A stretch of 64,000 bases of DNA. Source: Glebionis coronaria. Lineage: Eukaryota; Streptophyta; Magnoliopsida; Asterales; Asteraceae. The stretch is from assembly GCA_025667525.1 (NCBI GenBank), contig CM046875.1, positions 206,022,271 to 206,086,270 of the forward strand, written 5' to 3'. The notes beneath the pieces are model-generated. The model saw only the letters and a program-made list of their open reading frames with translations. It was not told the origin of the DNA and did no database searches. The position numbers and the translations under genes are program-made. The stretch's first letter is position 1; each line of letters begins with the position of its first letter. Below, piece by piece: positions 1 to 12,046 of this stretch.

Positions 1-1678
1 GGATTTAGTTGTTTGCATGTGTGAGAAAAGGAGTGTGTGGTTTTGGCTAGTGGTTTAGCTAGTTTTGATGGAAAGTGGCTTACATTGTAAGCTTACAAGG
101 ACAAGTGTGACTTAGTTTGTTAGGTTATTGACACCTAAGGTGTTAGTAGCTTAGTATTGCTGATTTTGAGTGGGGGTGGGACAAGTGTCCCACTTGTCTC
201 ATCCCCATTTATTTACGGATACTCCTTGATTCCAGTTTCCTCGATTTGTGTGCCCTCGGGTCGTTTTACGAAAAACGTTTTTATAAATTATGAATCAACG
301 TCACAAAACGAATCTAATAAAAATTGTTTCATAAAAAAGGAATTCGAAAACGTAAATACGTAATCCTAAGGTTTCCGGTTTAGCCGTAAAGGACCTTAAA
401 ATAAAATCGTAAGTCCTAATCTCTTCTCGTAAATTTGTGAGTTTATGAACCAACACAAATTTAAAACTCCAAAATAATATTCATGGACAAATTTATTTTC
501 TGAAATATTGGACTGTCACCAAAGACGATGTATGTAAACGTAAGCACGTAACGTAGAATCCTCCGGTTTAGACGTAGTCGATGCTACTCCAAGACGTAAA
601 TCCAAATTTCTTCCCAAAAATAAGTGAGTTCATAAAATAATATTTTCAAATGAATATTGAGAATAAAATATTGACCATAAATTGACAGATTGTCACATAT
701 GATCTTAAACACGTTAACCCAAACACCTCTTATCTTTTTCAATTCAAGATTAAACAAGTATAAGTGTGATTCAATGTTACCCAAGCCCAATCAAACAGAA
801 TAACAGTTATATTATGCAGTATCAAGCCAGATTAAGTCATAAAAACAACAAGAACACAAGCAAATCACCAAATCACCAAAAATCAAGTATTAAAGCAGAT
901 TTTAGGTAAAAGGGTTCAAACCTCATGGATGTACATCCACACCCACGAATGTTTGAGTTGATGTGCTAGCAAGAACAAGCACAAGCTTCCAACAACAACC
1001 CTGCTAAGATTCAACAAGGTTAGCACAATAAAATCAAAAACAGAAAGATGACAACTTGGAAAATAAACTTGATTAATGCAACCTTGTTCTCACACTTGAT
1101 TATCCCAAGTTATAAGCCTCACAACACCTTGATAACACAATATCAGGATGCTATGATCCACTTATAGCCCAAGAATTCCAAGGTTTAAACCAAGACTTAG
1201 CAAAATATCAAATTTTGATCCTTTGTGCAATTTCTTGCACAAGGTTTAAAAACACGTTTTGAGATTCAAGATTAGTTAACATTAAACAATAACAAACAGA
1301 TATAAAGATTGGCACTTGGATTTTCTTCACAAATTCAAACACTTGGCATTAATCAAGAGCAAGGATTTACAGAAAAGTGAACAAAGGAAAAACCAAGAGC
1401 AAGCTGCTATGATGCAGCTTCTATGCATTATATAGGCTAGAAATGAACTACTACAATGCATAAAAACGTAAAACCCTAATGTGTAAATTCCCTTAAATTC
1501 CCTTGAGAGTTTTGGCATTTTTCTTGATCATGTGACTGAATTTGGCGTTTTGTTGTTGTTGGCTGGAAAAAGTGTGATCCAATGGCTTGAAGGAAGCTTA
1601 AAAAGTAAGCTTAAATACTGAATGTTGATTTCCTGGCAAGCTTTGGCATTTTCCACAAAAACGCCAAAGGAGGGTTTA
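1..1678 (-). mobile_element. Athila-type LTR, minus strand, third visible segment (R/U5 side)
   Basis: This is the left-hand remainder of a minus-strand LTR that starts at 21768 and was interrupted by two later insertions. Continuity is shown by the target-site duplication GTTTA at 1674-1678 and 17723-17727 around element 1. After removing the insertions, the minus-strand TATA-like box near 1425-1437 lies about 1.2 kb from the LTR start. That is nearly the same distance as in element 1, whose TATA box is 1225 bp from its LTR start. The LTR runs off the left edge, so its end and any second LTR are not visible. No coding sequence was found. Confidence 0.75.
1424..1437 (-). promoter_or_regulatory. 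TATA-like box of the minus-strand Athila-type LTR
   Basis: Read on the minus strand the sequence is GCCTATATAATG. Its place within the reconstructed LTR, about 1.2 kb from the LTR start, matches the TATA box of element 1. Promoter activity is inferred, not shown. Confidence 0.5.
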
Positions 1679-2903
1679 TGATGAGACTGCTTTTATACAT
1701 AGTCTCATCGTCCAAATAGGGCTTAAAATGCATTAAATATCATCAAAATACCCAAATATATGCTTGTGTTTGTTGCTTGTGTATTTTAGGTACAGATATT
1801 GAGAAAATGACAAAAGATCACAAGAATCATGCAAAAACGAACACGGGAAACGAAGCCGCACGATGAACCAAGCCCTAATGAAGAATTTTCCAAAGTCAAC
1901 CCTTGAAGATTTGAAGAATATTGAAGATTAGTCCTCCAAGTTTGAAGAATTGACACTTTATACCCTTGTATCTTCATAATTACAAGTTTGGTCCCTAAAG
2001 TTTGTCAAAATTACAAAAAGGACCCTTAACTTTAAAGAATTGGCAAATTTAGTCCCTCAACTAACCTAAATTGTCAATAATGGTCCTCCAAGAAGTCAAC
2101 AAACAAGTCAAGTCCTTAAAGTTTGAAGACATTACAAAAATAGCCCTTGAAGAATGCCAAAATTACACTTGAAGTCCTTGTTAGAAGTATGGAAAGTTTA
2201 TGTGCCAAAAATGACAAAAGCTGAAACTTAAAATCAAAGGGAATGAAGTTGTGCCATTTTATTACAAAGTGAAGGAAAGAAAGAAGCTTGGGGACCTAAA
2301 CCGCCAAACAATCAAACTCACCACCACCTATCATTTTGCCATGTCACCTCCACCAGCCAACCACATCACACCACCTCACTCCCCCTCCCACGTCACACCC
2401 CACTCACGATTTAAAACTGATTATATTAATCAGTTTATTCTTTCCCTCCTTAACATATATTTAAAATATTTAATCCCCAAATCAGATTAAACTTTCTCCT
2501 TAATCCACCCATAAACCCTAAAAATCCCAGGTCCAATTGACCTATAATCAAAGGGGTTTTTGCTGTAATTATCCAGATCACTAATTCATTCCATCCTCAC
2601 CCCATCCCACACCCAAAACGTGAACCAAGACCAACCCATGTGGTTGTGGACCCCTCCCCTGCACACGTCTCTTTCCCCCAAACCCTATACCCGACCAAAC
2701 CAACGCGTATGATGAAGTACTTGGTCCCCAAGGACATTTCAACGTCTCAGATGCATTCAAACATCACAATGAGAGCTGGCATATCACATGGAGCTTTTTG
2801 ACCCAATTTTTAGTCAAGAACACAAGGGCAATTTGGGATTTTCAAACCATTAGGGTTTTAGCTGTTTAATATTTTATTCAGTATCTAGAAAGATCTGTAG
2901 GCT

Positions 2904-2913
2904 GCTATATAAA
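2904..2913 (+). promoter_or_regulatory. TATA box of element 1 5' LTR
   Basis: The sequence CTATATAAAG lies in an otherwise promoter-like region, and the same motif recurs in the 3' LTR at 15078-15087. If transcription starts about 30 bp downstream, R plus U5 would be about 2.6 kb, giving a very long RNA leader. Confidence 0.6.
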
Positions 2914-4025
2914 GCCATAAGACTTAGCATTTTAGTTCTTGTTCCTGAATTTTTTCCAAGATCACAAGCTTGTAAATCCCGTTTGATTAATGAATGAAAT
3001 TGGTTAAGTATTGTTGATGAAAAGATTCCAGGATCCTCATTTACATTTCTGTTGTTTAGATTGAGTTCCAAGTTTTATTTTCAAGTTTTTAAAATTTCAG
3101 TTTTTGTTCAAAGTTTCTGAAAGTTTGGATTTTTGGCAAAAACCTTGTTCATGGTTTGTTTTTCCAGGTCTTTAAAGTTGTTGTGCAAGTGTTTTAAAGG
3201 AAGTATAAGGAAGTTTTATGAAAAGGTTTTTAAAAGAGAAAGAAAAATCACATTTGACTTGAATATTTTGCTTGTTTCTTTTCACTTTTTCTTAGAAGGT
3301 GTGATTGAAGGAGTGTTGTTCAAGTGATCTGCATAGGCCCGGGTCTATTGGAGGTGACATTCAGTCACTGTTGGGCCTGGATGTAGGCCCAACAAGGTAC
3401 TCCTTGTTCCTTGTTTGAATTTTTCTTAAGTTACTGATTTTGTGGAATTTGTATGAAAGATGGTAATTTGTGTGTTTAAGTGTTTGAAATAGCTCATTGG
3501 TTGTTAGTATGCATGATTGTAGTGATTGAAATCAGTTTGAGTGTGTTTTGAAAGGATTTAGTTTGAAAAAATTGATTTTCAGTTTGTTAAGGGGTGTTTG
3601 GATTTGTGATTTAAGCAAATTTTGTGACAAGTTTGTGAGTTAAAAGCTGTTTAAACACACTCTTTAGGTAGCTAGTAGTTGTAATTTAGCATAAGTTTTC
3701 ATTTTGGAAGAGTTTTAAAGCATTTTGCAAGTCAAAAGTTTGGAAAATATAGCAAAAATCAGAAACCTGCCTACTGCTTGATTTTTGAGTAATTTGTGCC
3801 TTCAACTTGTGAAACCTGCTAGATAATAGGTTGTGTAAGGGTGTGCTTTAACTTATTTGTCTCTTGGTTGATTTGGATGCTAGTTATGAAGGCTTGAATC
3901 TCATTTGAATGCAAGTAGTTTGTCATTTGTTCATCAGTCATAATATTTGCCTTATTCAGAAACTTTGGGTGGTATTTGGTGCTTGATTCTGTGTTGTAGC
4001 TTGTTTGATTTTGTGTTATTTGACT

Positions 4026-4135
4026 CCTTATACTCCAAAGAGTATAAGGGTGCCCCTTGTATCCAATCAAACACCACAATCAACAAGAACCAAGCTCCTC
4101 TTGGTTAATATTCACAAGTGAATATATCACTTGTG
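4026..4135 (+). repeat. Cluster of perfect inverted repeats in element 1 LTR leader
   Basis: Three hairpin-forming repeats follow one another. CCTTATACTC and GAGTATAAGG have a 4-nt loop (4026-4049). AACCAAG and CTTGGTT have a 5-nt loop (4088-4106). CACAAGTG and CACTTGTG have a 7-nt loop (4113-4135). The last overlaps a further palindrome, ATATTCAC and GTGAATAT (4108-4125), so the two cannot form together. The same cluster is present in the 3' LTR at 16200-16309. Confidence 0.75.
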
Positions 4136-4276
4136 TTCATCAGTCAAAAAGTGAACTGAGCACGTTTTGGTTTCCATTTAAGCTTAATCTTGATTATATT
4201 GGACTAGTGTTTGTGTTTTGGTGATCTAAGTAGTATCTGGATTAAGTGTTAAAAGTAAAAAAAAATAAAAAAAAAT

Positions 4277-4361
4277 AAAAAAAGCTCACCTTGCCTGGGC
4301 TCGAACACGCGACCTTGCTTTCCAAGGGCTAGCGTGTTAACTAGTGATCTAGATGGCTTTT
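4277..4361 (-). other. Antisense tRNA-like segment with Pol III A/B boxes and T-run (element 1 5' LTR)
   Basis: On the minus strand an A-box-like sequence lies near 4341-4351 and a B-box-like TGTTCGAGCCC near 4298-4308. An oligo-T stretch (the A-run at 4254-4283 on the plus strand) follows. The order matches a tRNA gene or the head of a tRNA-derived SINE. The A box is better preserved in the 3' LTR copy. I cannot assign an amino acid. Confidence 0.55.
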
Positions 4362-5562
4362 TACGTTTACATTTCATTTCATTACTTATTTAAGTAGTGT
4401 TAGTTTTATAGCTTATTTAGATAACAGCTTTTAAATAAGCCGTTTCTAGCTTATTTCTTGTAGCTTTTTCCTGTTTAGCATTTTTCCTAGGATATTATTA
4501 GGATTGTTGACTTTTCTGAGCAAAAAGTTTATTTTTCCCATTATTCATTAATTTATTAGGATTATTTTAAGTTTAATTTTTAGAAAGTCATTTAAAAATA
4601 GTAAAAGGTAATTTAAAAATCTGAAAAAATAGTTTTTAGGTTTTTAATCATATTTTTGAGGTTTACAGCTTTTTAGGTTTTCAATTTAGCTTATTTTTGA
4701 TTTTATAGGATTTTAGGGTTTTTAAGCAACTTTAAAATTTAATATAAAATTATTAAATAGGTTTCTGAAAATTTGGATTGCATTTTTGTTTTAGTTACAT
4801 TATTTAGGATTTTTGGTAATTTTTTAGAATTTATTTACAAACTTTTTATTTTTTTGAATATTTTAATATTATTTTATTATTAAAAATTGAAGTTTTATTT
4901 TTTTTTATTTTTTACATTTTTCCTAGGTTAAGGAAACTTAATTAGGAGTTTTAGCACTTTCCAAATATTTTTTAGACTTTTCAATTAATTTCTAGAATTA
5001 ATTTAAGATTTAACTGTTTTTAATAGTTTTTAAGTGTTTAAAAATAGTTTAATTTGGGTTTAAAATTTTAAAAAATTGTTTTTAGCTTAATTAGGATATT
5101 TTTGAGGTTTACAAACTATTAGATCTTGTTTAAGGCTTTTTAATAATTAAAAGTGATTTTTAGGGCTTTAATAGCATTAAAAAGTCATTATCTAATTAAT
5201 TAAAAGGTCTTAGCAAGTTTGGATTTTTTGTAAACTCTTAGAATATTATTGGGGATTTTTAGTAATTTTTAGGAATTTTTAGGTTAAAATTTTAATTTTG
5301 GCATTATTTACGGTTTTACGTATTCGCCTTTTCGTCGTAGTTTAATTCGTCTTTGTAACCGTCTTTCTCTTCTAATCCCATTTCTTTCTCAATCATATAA
5401 TCACAAATCAATATCAATTCAATACACAACGCACTTGCCTCCTTGGGAAACGAACTTGGACTTCATTTGGGTCATTAGTGCTCGGTTTTCCTAAACCGAC
5501 ACTTAATACTACCACTATTTGTACTTCCTTTTCCTAAAGGTCGTATTTTACTACAATCATTT

Positions 5563-5580
5563 TGGCGCCGCTGCCGGGGA
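5563..5580 (+). promoter_or_regulatory. Primer-binding site, element 1 (tRNA-Asp type)
   Basis: TGGCGCCGCTGCCGGGGA starts 3 nt after the 5' LTR. It complements the 3' end of plant tRNA-Asp, as I remember it, with one mismatch at the ninth base. It would prime minus-strand DNA synthesis. Elements 2 and 3 carry near-identical sites. Confidence 0.85.
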
Positions 5581-6311
5581 GGCGTGTTGTGTTTTGGTTG
5601 AACCATTGTTGTTTTTATATAGCCATAAATAGCTAATTGTATTAGTAGCACTCTACTAATACGTATTATTCGTTTTTCGTTTTTTGTGAATACTATTACT
5701 ATATTTTATACGTAGAACAATAAATTTACAAGTACTCCAAATACGTGAGAAATCACAACCTTGACTTGGGAGGTCATTACCCAATCATTGTATTCGAATC
5801 TCAAACCAAAGAAAAAAGGCAAAAATAGATAAATACTTTCGTGAAGCTCGATTTTGAGAAATACAAACTATAAGGTGGGTATAAGGCGGTTGTATTTCAC
5901 GACCTAAAGGAAAAAGGCTCTTAAGTGCTTCGCGCCGCCTCGTTTCCTCCGCTTGCTTGTGCGTATTTTGATTTTGAAAGCTAATCGAGGGTTTTGCCGC
6001 CCAAAGTATTACTAAGTATCATATATATTTTCTTGGTTTCTATTGATTAAACCCTCTTGAACGATTTGGTGTTCCACCATCGTTCTAAATTCATCGAAGG
6101 CGTTCACTTCACGTGATCATTTTCATTCCTTGAGGCTTCTTTAATCGAGAGATTTGATTAAGGAGGAGATTTGTAGATTTGTGTCTACTAATACATTCCA
6201 AAAAATCCAAAAAAAAAAAAGTAAAAACAATCAAAAACCACAAAGAAATTGAAAAAGTAAAAACACCAAAAAGAATCTTCTTTGCTCGCCTTCTCGTTGT
6301 ACGTGACGTTT
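5581..6311 (+). other. Element 1 untranslated leader between PBS and gag
   Basis: About 0.73 kb without a supported reading frame. It is A/T-rich and ends in an A-rich stretch before the first ATG of gag. Parts are visibly similar to the corresponding leader of element 3 (51150-51802), for example the run around the word ACAAACTATAAGGTGGGTAT. Confidence 0.6.
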
Positions 6312-8062
6312 ATGCAAACTCGCTCTAAAGCAAGACGTGCTCGTAAACGAAGAAACAAATCAATCACTCCTACTAGTGAGGAGTCTCCTATTGACGAACC
6401 CATTGTAGTGAAAGAAGCACCCATGGCTAATCGAACTATGATGGAGTTGCTTCAAGCACCCACCGAGGGTTATGGAGAAGCGATTGTGATTCCCGCTATC
6501 CTTGAGGAGAATTTTGAGGTTAAGACGGGTTTATTGTCCATGATTCAAAACAACAAGTTTCGAGGTGACGAAAAGGACAACCCTCATAACCACATTCGCC
6601 AATTTAATCGTCTCACCGCCACTTGCAAGTTTAAGGACGTCTCAAACGACTCGATTAAGATGATGCTTTTTCCGTATTCCTTAGCGGGGCCCGCAAAAAT
6701 TTGGTTAGAGAAAGAGCCACCCAATTCTATATTGACGTGGAAGGATCTCGTTTCAAAATTCGTGAACCAATTTTTTCCGCCCTCTAAGACTACGCACTTG
6801 AAAAACGAGATTTCAAAGTTTTCGCAAGAGTATAATGAGAGTTTTTCAACTGCTTGGAATAGGTTTAAGGAAATGTTGCACGAATGTCCTCATCATGGTT
6901 TTTCCGACTTGCATCAAATAGACACGTTTTACAATGGCTTGAACGATCATGAGCGTGATTATCTTAATGCCGCCGCGGGTGGTAATTTTTGTGTAAGACG
7001 GTCGAGGAAGCATTGTTAATCATTGAGAATAGGTCTAAGGTGTATAGTCCTCGTAGCACGTCGAGTGTTCGTAAGACTTCGTCTTCGCCTTCATTGTCAC
7101 ACACCGTTGATGCTTGCCAAATCGAGGCTAATTTGGAGAATAAGATTTTTGATAAGTTGAAAGGATTGTTAATTGAGTTTAAAGTTGGTGAACAACCCGC
7201 TCCCGCTACGATTAAAGCGGTTGAGGTTTCTTGTATGTATTGTGGTGGAGCTCACGATTATTCCGAGTGCATTACCAATGGTGGTAGCACTTCGAGTGCC
7301 TTCGCGGCCGCGGGAACATATAACCAAAACGGTCAAGTTCCTCGCACTAATCAATTGACTCCACCGGGTTTTCCACCAAATCAAAATGCTAACAATTATC
7401 GAAACAATCAAGTTGGTTACCAAAGCAATCAAAGGAACAATTTTAAGGGTAATAACAACTATGGAAATCAAGGAACTAGTAGCCAATTGCAAAATCAAAA
7501 TCAAAACCGTAATTTTCAAAACACAAGTCAAGGTCTTCAAAATGTTTACACAAAAGAACTTCCAATGGACTTTTTGAATTACGCCACGGCAAATGATAAG
7601 ATTTTGGAAAACATACAAGAGCAATTGGCTAGTCAAGCTAGGGACACGGCTAAAAACACTAAGGAGTTGGCTAACTTTGTGAAAGAAAATCTTAACATGA
7701 GAAATGAATTGAAAAATGATTTTTCTAATCAAATTCGAGGTCAAAACAACAAGATAGAGCAAAGTCATGCTAGGCTTGAACAAAAAATTGACCAAAAAGC
7801 CGCTAGTCAAGATTTGAAGTTTAATAGTCACGATGCTAAGCTTAATGCAATTTTGGAAGCCGTCATGGGAAATAAAGCCTCTACTTCGAGTGGTCTACCT
7901 AGTAACACCGTTTCAAACCAGAAGGGAGAGATGAAAGTGATTACCACACGAAGTGGTAAGACACTTAAAGAACCGACTCCTCAACCAATTACTCCAACGG
8001 TGGAGGAAATTGAGGAAGAACCCGAGGTGGTGGTCGAAAAGGAGCATGTTTCAATCCCATAA
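6312..8062 (+). pseudogene. gag: Element 1 gag (capsid/nucleocapsid), one frameshift
   Basis: The frame opens at ATG 6312; an upstream TTG in frame is a less likely start. The capsid part shows the Athila pattern APTEGYGEAIV, then FPYSLAGPAKIW, FFPPSKTTHLKNEI and CPHHGF, ending in AAAGG. The frame then shifts in a T-run at about 6986-6990 and continues in another frame from 6989. The second part contains a zinc knuckle of CX2CX3HX4C form (CMYCGGAH, near 7232-7270), an Asn/Gln-rich linker and a predicted coiled-coil-like stretch. It ends at an in-frame TAA (8060-8062), where element 3 reads on without a stop. Gag would form the virus-like particle. The frameshift sits in a homopolymer, so a sequencing error is possible. 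Confidence 0.85.
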
Positions 8063-11000
8063 AGTACCGCTCATGCCACACCTACGGTCGACCCTTTACC
8101 AACATTGGAACCCGAGATTCCAAAGGCTATGCCTATGCACCAACCCACACCACCCTTGCCTTACCCATCGAGACTTAGGAAGGAGAAACGACAAGAGCGC
8201 GACAACTACCAATTTGAGCTTTTTATGAAAATGTTTCGTGAGTTGCACCTTAATGTGAGTTTCGCCGATGCTTTGGTCATGATGCCTCGATTTGCCGCTA
8301 ACTTTAAGAGTATGTTGAACAACAAGGAGAAATTGCACCAAATGTCTAGTTGTTCGTCGGTTTATCTTAATCGCATACCTCAAAAAGTCGGTGATCCCGG
8401 TAAATTTTTGATCCCTTGTGCAATTCAAGATATGGAAGAATGCTATGCCTTGGCCGATCTTGGTGCTAGAATTAACTTGATGCCACTTGCAATCTTCAAG
8501 TCGCTCAATCTTCCTAATCTTACTTCTTCACGAATGTCTATTGAGTTGGCCGACCATTCCACGATTCTCGCATGTGGTTTGGCGGAAGACGTTTTTGTGA
8601 AAGTGGGGAAGTTCTACTATCCCGTAGACTTTATCGTTGTTGATATCCCCACGGATCCTCAAGTTCCTCTTATTTTAGGTCGTTCGTTTTTAGATACGTC
8701 TATGGCTTTAATTGATGTGCATGCTAGAAAGATCACCTTACGTTTCAACGACGAGGAACTTGTTATAAACGCAACTCAAAATTCTCAACTTTCTCATGTT
8801 TATTCCGTTGCTACCATAAATCTCGTTGATATGATCTACGTGGTTTGCGAGGAATTTTCACAAGAAGTTTTAGGGTTTGGTGATGAAGAAACTAGTGACA
8901 ATCCCACTATGTTAAATCCAATTCTTGATAATTCGACACCAACCTTCACTCCTTTCGAAGGTGGTGGTTTTACGTTGGAAGAATGTAATGTTCCACGTAC
9001 TTGTGACGAAGACCTCGACAACGATGAGGACTTCTCGATTATCAAGGATTTTCTCAACGATTTCCCATTTCCTCCACCCGAGGAGGTTATGAGTATCGAG
9101 CCCAAATCTTCACTTGAGGAACCACCTATTCTCGAGTTGAAAGATTTACCTCTTCACCTCGAATATGTCTATTTGGAGGAGGACGACAAGTTGCCGGTTA
9201 TTATTGCGAAGGATCTTTCGAATGATGAAAAAACCGCACTTGTCGATGTTCTAAAGGATCACAAAGGGGCGATTGCGTGGAAGTTATCCGACATTAAGGG
9301 AATCGATCCCAAGTTTTGTACTCACAAAATCTTAATGGAGGAGGATTTCAAGCCAACAATCCAAAGTCAAAGGAGGGTGAACCCCAAAATTCACGACGTC
9401 ATCAAAAAGGAGGTCCTTAAACTCCTTGACGCGGGAATGATTTACCCTATTTCCGATAGCCCTTGGGTGAGTCCTATTCATTGTGTCCCTAAAAAGGGAG
9501 GGATGACCGTTGTGCCAAACGATGCCAACGAGTTAATTCCCACTAGACTCGTGACCGGATGGAGAGTGTGCATTGACTATCGAAAGTTGAATGAAGCCAC
9601 TCGAAAAGACCATTTTCCCTTGCCCTTCATGGACCAAATGTTGGAGCGTCTTGCGGGAAACGATTTCTATTGCTTTTTAGATGGTTTTTCCGGTTACTTC
9701 CAAATTTCCATCGATCCTCGTGATCAAGAAAAAACTACGTTTACGTGTCCATATGGAACGTTTGCCTATCGTAGAATGCCATTCGGACTTTGCAATGCAC
9801 CGGTAACTTTTCAACGATGCATGATGGCTATTTTTCATGATATGATCGAGAAGACGATGGAAGTCTTCATGGATGACTTTTCCGTGTTTGGTGATTCTTT
9901 CACTTCGTGTTTGTCGAACCTAGAGAGAATGTTAAAACGTTGTGAGGAAACCAACCTTGTGCTCAATTGGGAAAAGTGTCATTTTATGGTTAAGAGTGGA
10001 ATCGTCTTAGGGCACAAGGTCTCGAAAGCAGGGATTGAGGTAGATCGAGCTAAGGTAGACGTCATCGCCAAATTACCTCATCCCAAAACCGTCAAGGGAG
10101 TTAGGAGTTTCCTAGGCCACGCGGGCTTTTATCGTCGATTCATCAAGGATTTCTCAAAGATTTCTCGACCCATTACACATCTTCTTGAAAAAGAGGCACG
10201 TTTTGTCTTTGACGAAGATTGTGTACGAGCCTTTGAGATCCTTAAGTGGAAACTTACCGAAGCTCCCATTCTTGTTGCTCCCAATTGGAACCTCCCCTTC
10301 GAACTCATGTGTGATGCTAGTGATTATGCTATAGGGGCCGTTTTGGGGCAACGTCATGATAAGCACTTCTTGCCTATTCACTATGCTAGCAAGACGATGA
10401 CCGAGGCTCAACTTAAATACACTACAACGGAAAAGGAGTTCCTTGCCGTGGTGTATGCATTTGAGAAGTTCCGACCTTACCTTGTCTTAGCTAAATGCAT
10501 AGTGTATACGGACCATTCGGCTATCAAGTATCTCATGGCTAAACAAGATGCAAAGCCGAGATTACTTCGTTGGATTCTCCTCCTTCAAGAATTTGATCAC
10601 ACCATCATTGACAAAAAAGGAGCCGAGAATCTAGCGGCCGATCATCTCTCTCGTTTGGAAGATCCTCACCAAAGTGTTTACGAGCCTAAGGAAATCACCG
10701 AAACATTTCCGCTCGAGACACTTGGTGAAGTGAATTCTAAGCTTGATTCTTCTACCCCATGGTTTGCGGATTTTGCAAATTACCATGCGGGTAACTTCAT
10801 CATTAAGGGTATGACGACTCAAGAAAAACGAAAATTCTTTCGTGACGTCAAGTTCTACTTTTGGAACGACCCTTACTTGTTTCGAACTTGTGCGGATCAA
10901 ATCATCCGACGTTGTGTGTTTGGCAACGAAGCTTCTAACATCCTTAGAGCTTGCCATGAGGGACCCACGGGTGGTCACCACGGTGCTAATCTAACGGCTA

Positions 11001-12046
11001 AGAAGGTGTTTGATGCCGGCTTCTTTTGGCCTACTATTTACCGAGATGCACAAGATCTTGTGAAGTCTTGTGATTTATGCCAACGACAAGGAAAAGCCTC
11101 ACAAAAAGATGAAATGCCACAAAATATCATTCAAGTATGTGAGATCTTTGACGTTTGGGGTATAGACTTTATGGGGCCGTTGCCATCATCTCGTGGTAAT
11201 AAGTACATTCTCGTTGCGGTTGACTACCTTTCTAAGTGGGTGGAGGCCAAGGCCTTGCCCACCAATGATGCTCGTGTGGTAGTCAAGTTTTTGAAGCAAT
11301 TATTTTCTCGGTTTGGAACCCCTCGTGCTATCATAAGCGATCGTGGAACCCATTTTTGTAATGACCAATTTGAAAGGGTTCTAAGGAAATACGGGGTTAC
11401 ACATCGTCTTTCTACGGCTTATCACCCACAAACGAGTGGGCAAGTCGAGGTTTCAAACCGAGCGTTAAAGAGGATCTTGGAGAGATCCGTAGGAGAAAAC
11501 CGACAATCTTGGTCGGATAAGTTAGACGATGCTTTATGGGCCTTTAGGACCGCTCATAAGACGCCCATTAGGTGCACTCCCTATAAGCTTGTGTATGGAA
11601 AGAATTGTCATTTGCCTATCGAGTTAGAACACAAGGCTTATTGGGCCCTAAAGCATTGTAATGATGACATGGAGACCGCGGGAAAACACCGGAAAATGCA
11701 ATTAAATGAATTGGATGAGTTGAGGGATATTGCTTATGAAAATTCATTGATTTATAAAGAGAAAACTAAAAAGTTGCATGATTCAAAAATTAAAAACCGG
11801 GTTTTTAACATTGGGGATCAAGTTTTGCTTTTTAATTCAAGATTAAAAATCTTTTCCGGTAAATTGAAATCCCGTTGGTCCGGTCCATTCACCGTGACTC
11901 AAGTATTTCCGTATGGGACCATCGAGCTAGCTCAAGATGATGGTCCTAACTTCAAGGTGAATGGACATAGGTTGAAGCACTACTTCGGCGGGGAAGTTCC
12001 ATCCTTGAACTACCTCGACCAAGTCACCTTCCCCAATGATAATTAG
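8063..12046 (+). pseudogene. pol: Element 1 pol: protease, RT, RNase H, integrase
   Basis: A single open frame of about 1,320 codons in the same frame as the second gag part, separated from it only by the TAA at 8060. In order: a protease with DLGA in place of DTG/DSG (near 8453), typical of Athila; RT with LPFMDQM and the catalytic FMDDFSVFG (near 9866-9890); RNase H with MCDASDYA (near 10305), [10 protein letters not shown] and AADHLSRLE; integrase with an HHCC zinc finger (near 10950-11085) and the DDE residues in [17 protein letters not shown] and [12 protein letters not shown]-terminal region follows. All catalytic motifs look intact, so pol itself may still be functional if supplied with a route past the upstream stop. 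There is no chromodomain and no envelope. Confidence 0.93.

Larger units (their letters stand above)
1679..5559 (+). repeat. Element 1 5' LTR (3881 bp)
   Basis: The LTR runs from TGATGAGACTG to ACTACAATCA and is repeated at 13857-17722. In the stretches I compared by eye the two copies differ at roughly one base in 80-100, plus small indels, which suggests a fairly recent insertion. It contains a terminal inverted repeat (1680-1709), phased GTCC-type repeats (about 1930-2190), a TATA box (2904-2913), a cluster of perfect inverted repeats (4026-4135) and an antisense tRNA-like segment (4277-4361). At 3.9 kb it is long for an Athila LTR. Confidence 0.95.

Noticed and set aside
7169..7831. A 220-codon minus-strand frame
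   Set aside because: It is the shadow of the Asn/Gln-rich gag region of element 1 and has no recognisable domain.
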